Source: Microbacterium sp. SS28
GTDB lineage: Bacteria; Actinomycetota; Actinomycetes; Actinomycetales; Microbacteriaceae
DNA length: 64,000 nt
NCBI RefSeq assembly: GCF_022761035.1
Contig: NZ_JAKWJP010000005.1
Span: forward strand, 463,009 to 527,008
Direction of reading: 5' to 3'
Position numbers and translations under genes: made by a program. Shown here in pieces: positions 63,375-64,000 of the stretch. Within the stretch, counting starts at the first letter, position 1. The number at the start of each line of letters is the position of its first letter. A model generated the notes under the pieces. The model had not been told where the DNA came from, ran no database searches, and was given only the letters and a program-made list of their open reading frames with translations.

Positions 63375-63644
63375 ATGGGCAAGGATCCTCATACAGGCGC
63401 CGACCCGATTCGGGGTGTGCATCCGAACAGCGTGATGGTGACACTTAGCGACTTCCAGCGGCGGTTGCGCACGGATGCCGGAGAACGCGAAGTCGACATA
63501 TCCGCCAATCACGCGATGTGGCTGCCTGCTCAGCGCCACGCCGGCGAAAACATCGGCCAGTCCGCGACGCACACCATCTTCATCGAGCTGAAAGGGGACG
63601 CGGCCGGTGTCGTGGATGGCCGCGTTGTGGGGCCCACGACCTGA
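63375..63644 (+). CDS. Small cupin-like protein
   Basis: 89 residues: HPNSVMVTLSDFQRRLRTDAGEREVDI, then AMWLPAQRHAGENIGQSATHTIFIELKGD, which resembles the second cupin motif with H-x-G-E-N and H-x-I-F-x-E. A single-barrel protein of unknown ligand. Confidence 0.7.
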   Translation: MGKDPHTGADPIRGVHPNSVMVTLSDFQRRLRTDAGEREVDISANHAMWLPAQRHAGENIGQSATHTIFIELKGDAAGVVDGRVVGPTT

Positions 63645-63789
63645 GCAATCCCGCCGGCCCTGCGGATCCCCTACCGCACCATGCCCCGATTCGGGGTCCC
63701 GTGCGGATCAGCGGAGCCGGGTTCGCGCACAGGGGACGCGTGTAGCGTCAGCCGGACAGGGTCACCGTGGCTCTCAAAGGAGCACGACC

Positions 63790-63936
63790 ATGGGTGAGAA
63801 GTCCACGCGGAAAGAAGGCGGCAAGACTGCGCCGGCCAAGACTCTCAAAGAGAAGCGCGCCGCAAAGGCGGACAAGCGAGCGGCGAGCAATCGGGTGGAG
63901 AACACCGACTCCGTCTCCAGAGTCAAGAAGCGCTAG
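63790..63936 (+). CDS. Small Lys-rich protein (48 aa)
   Basis: MGEKSTRKEGGKTAPAKTLK, then EKRAAKADKRAASNRVENTD, a highly basic, low-complexity protein like small conserved proteins in Microbacteriaceae. AAGGAG is 8 nt before the ATG; TAGCGT (63742-63747) is a possible -10. Function unknown; it could bind nucleic acid. Confidence 0.65.
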   Translation: MGEKSTRKEGGKTAPAKTLKEKRAAKADKRAASNRVENTDSVSRVKKR

Positions 63937-64000
63937 TTGTACCCGGTCAGGACGTTGGTCGCAGTCGGCTGATCGGGGGTTTGCCTCCGAGAGCTGAGTG

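Overview
The window is high-GC (roughly 70%) chromosomal DNA with densely packed, short-spaced genes on both strands. The families present (F420-linked oxidoreductases, LLM flavoproteins, GTP-type PEP carboxykinase, PPK2, LolA-like/ABC triplets, DUF6326, DUF998) and the frequent GTG starts point to an actinobacterium, most likely Microbacteriaceae (Microbacterium-like). The genus is inferred from protein character only. No rRNA, tRNA, CRISPR array or intact insertion sequence was seen. At least seventeen genes carry a -10-like hexamer (TAnnnT, GATAAT or similar) 6-7 nt before the start codon and no Shine-Dalgarno, which suggests leaderless transcripts.

Left part (1-14.2 kb), glycan degradation: a GH27-type alpha-galactosidase; a minus-strand unit of a DUF5054/GH38-like protein, a calcineurin-like phosphoesterase and a small membrane protein; and, divergently, a full-length GH38 alpha-mannosidase coupled to a six-hairpin glycosidase-like protein. 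A 22-codon start of a GH127-like gene is left just after it. A lipoprotein, an ABM-fold protein, a PdxH-like flavoprotein and a GH43 enzyme follow. The combination fits breakdown of mannose-rich or galactosylated glycans. No transporter or dedicated regulator for this set is visible here.

Middle part (14.3-46 kb), mixed functions: an ABC exporter operon (LolA-like, ATPase, permease); a lactonase; a P-loop kinase; a divergent XRE regulator/aldo-keto reductase pair; a bicovalent FAD oxidoreductase; an adenine deaminase; several lipoprotein beta-propellers; an adjacent CrtC-like and tocopherol-cyclase-like pair; an HxlR regulator divergent from an SRPBCC protein with two 15-bp operator-like palindromes; and an ECF sigma factor with a membrane partner and a PD40 lipoprotein. 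At 30.80-30.92 kb an isolated promoter, a ribosome site with a six-codon ORF and a strong terminator look like a short stand-alone RNA or leader.

Right part (46-64 kb): a TetR/DUF6326 pair with two operator-like repeats, a decayed ABC ATPase, a SnoaL-like protein, two methyltransferases, an alpha/beta-hydrolase-LuxR fusion, a RibD-like reductase coupled to the tail of a lost VOC gene, an XRE-NBR1 Ig-like fusion, a DUF2690-like secreted protein, a PPK2 kinase next to a diacylglycerol-type kinase, DUF998, pckG, a dodecin, an enoyl-CoA hydratase coupled to a 39-codon ORF, and small proteins. Gene fragments are common (GH127 start, HAF repeat tail, PD40 blade, ABC ATPase, VOC tail, other tails), so the region appears to have lost genes by deletion repeatedly.
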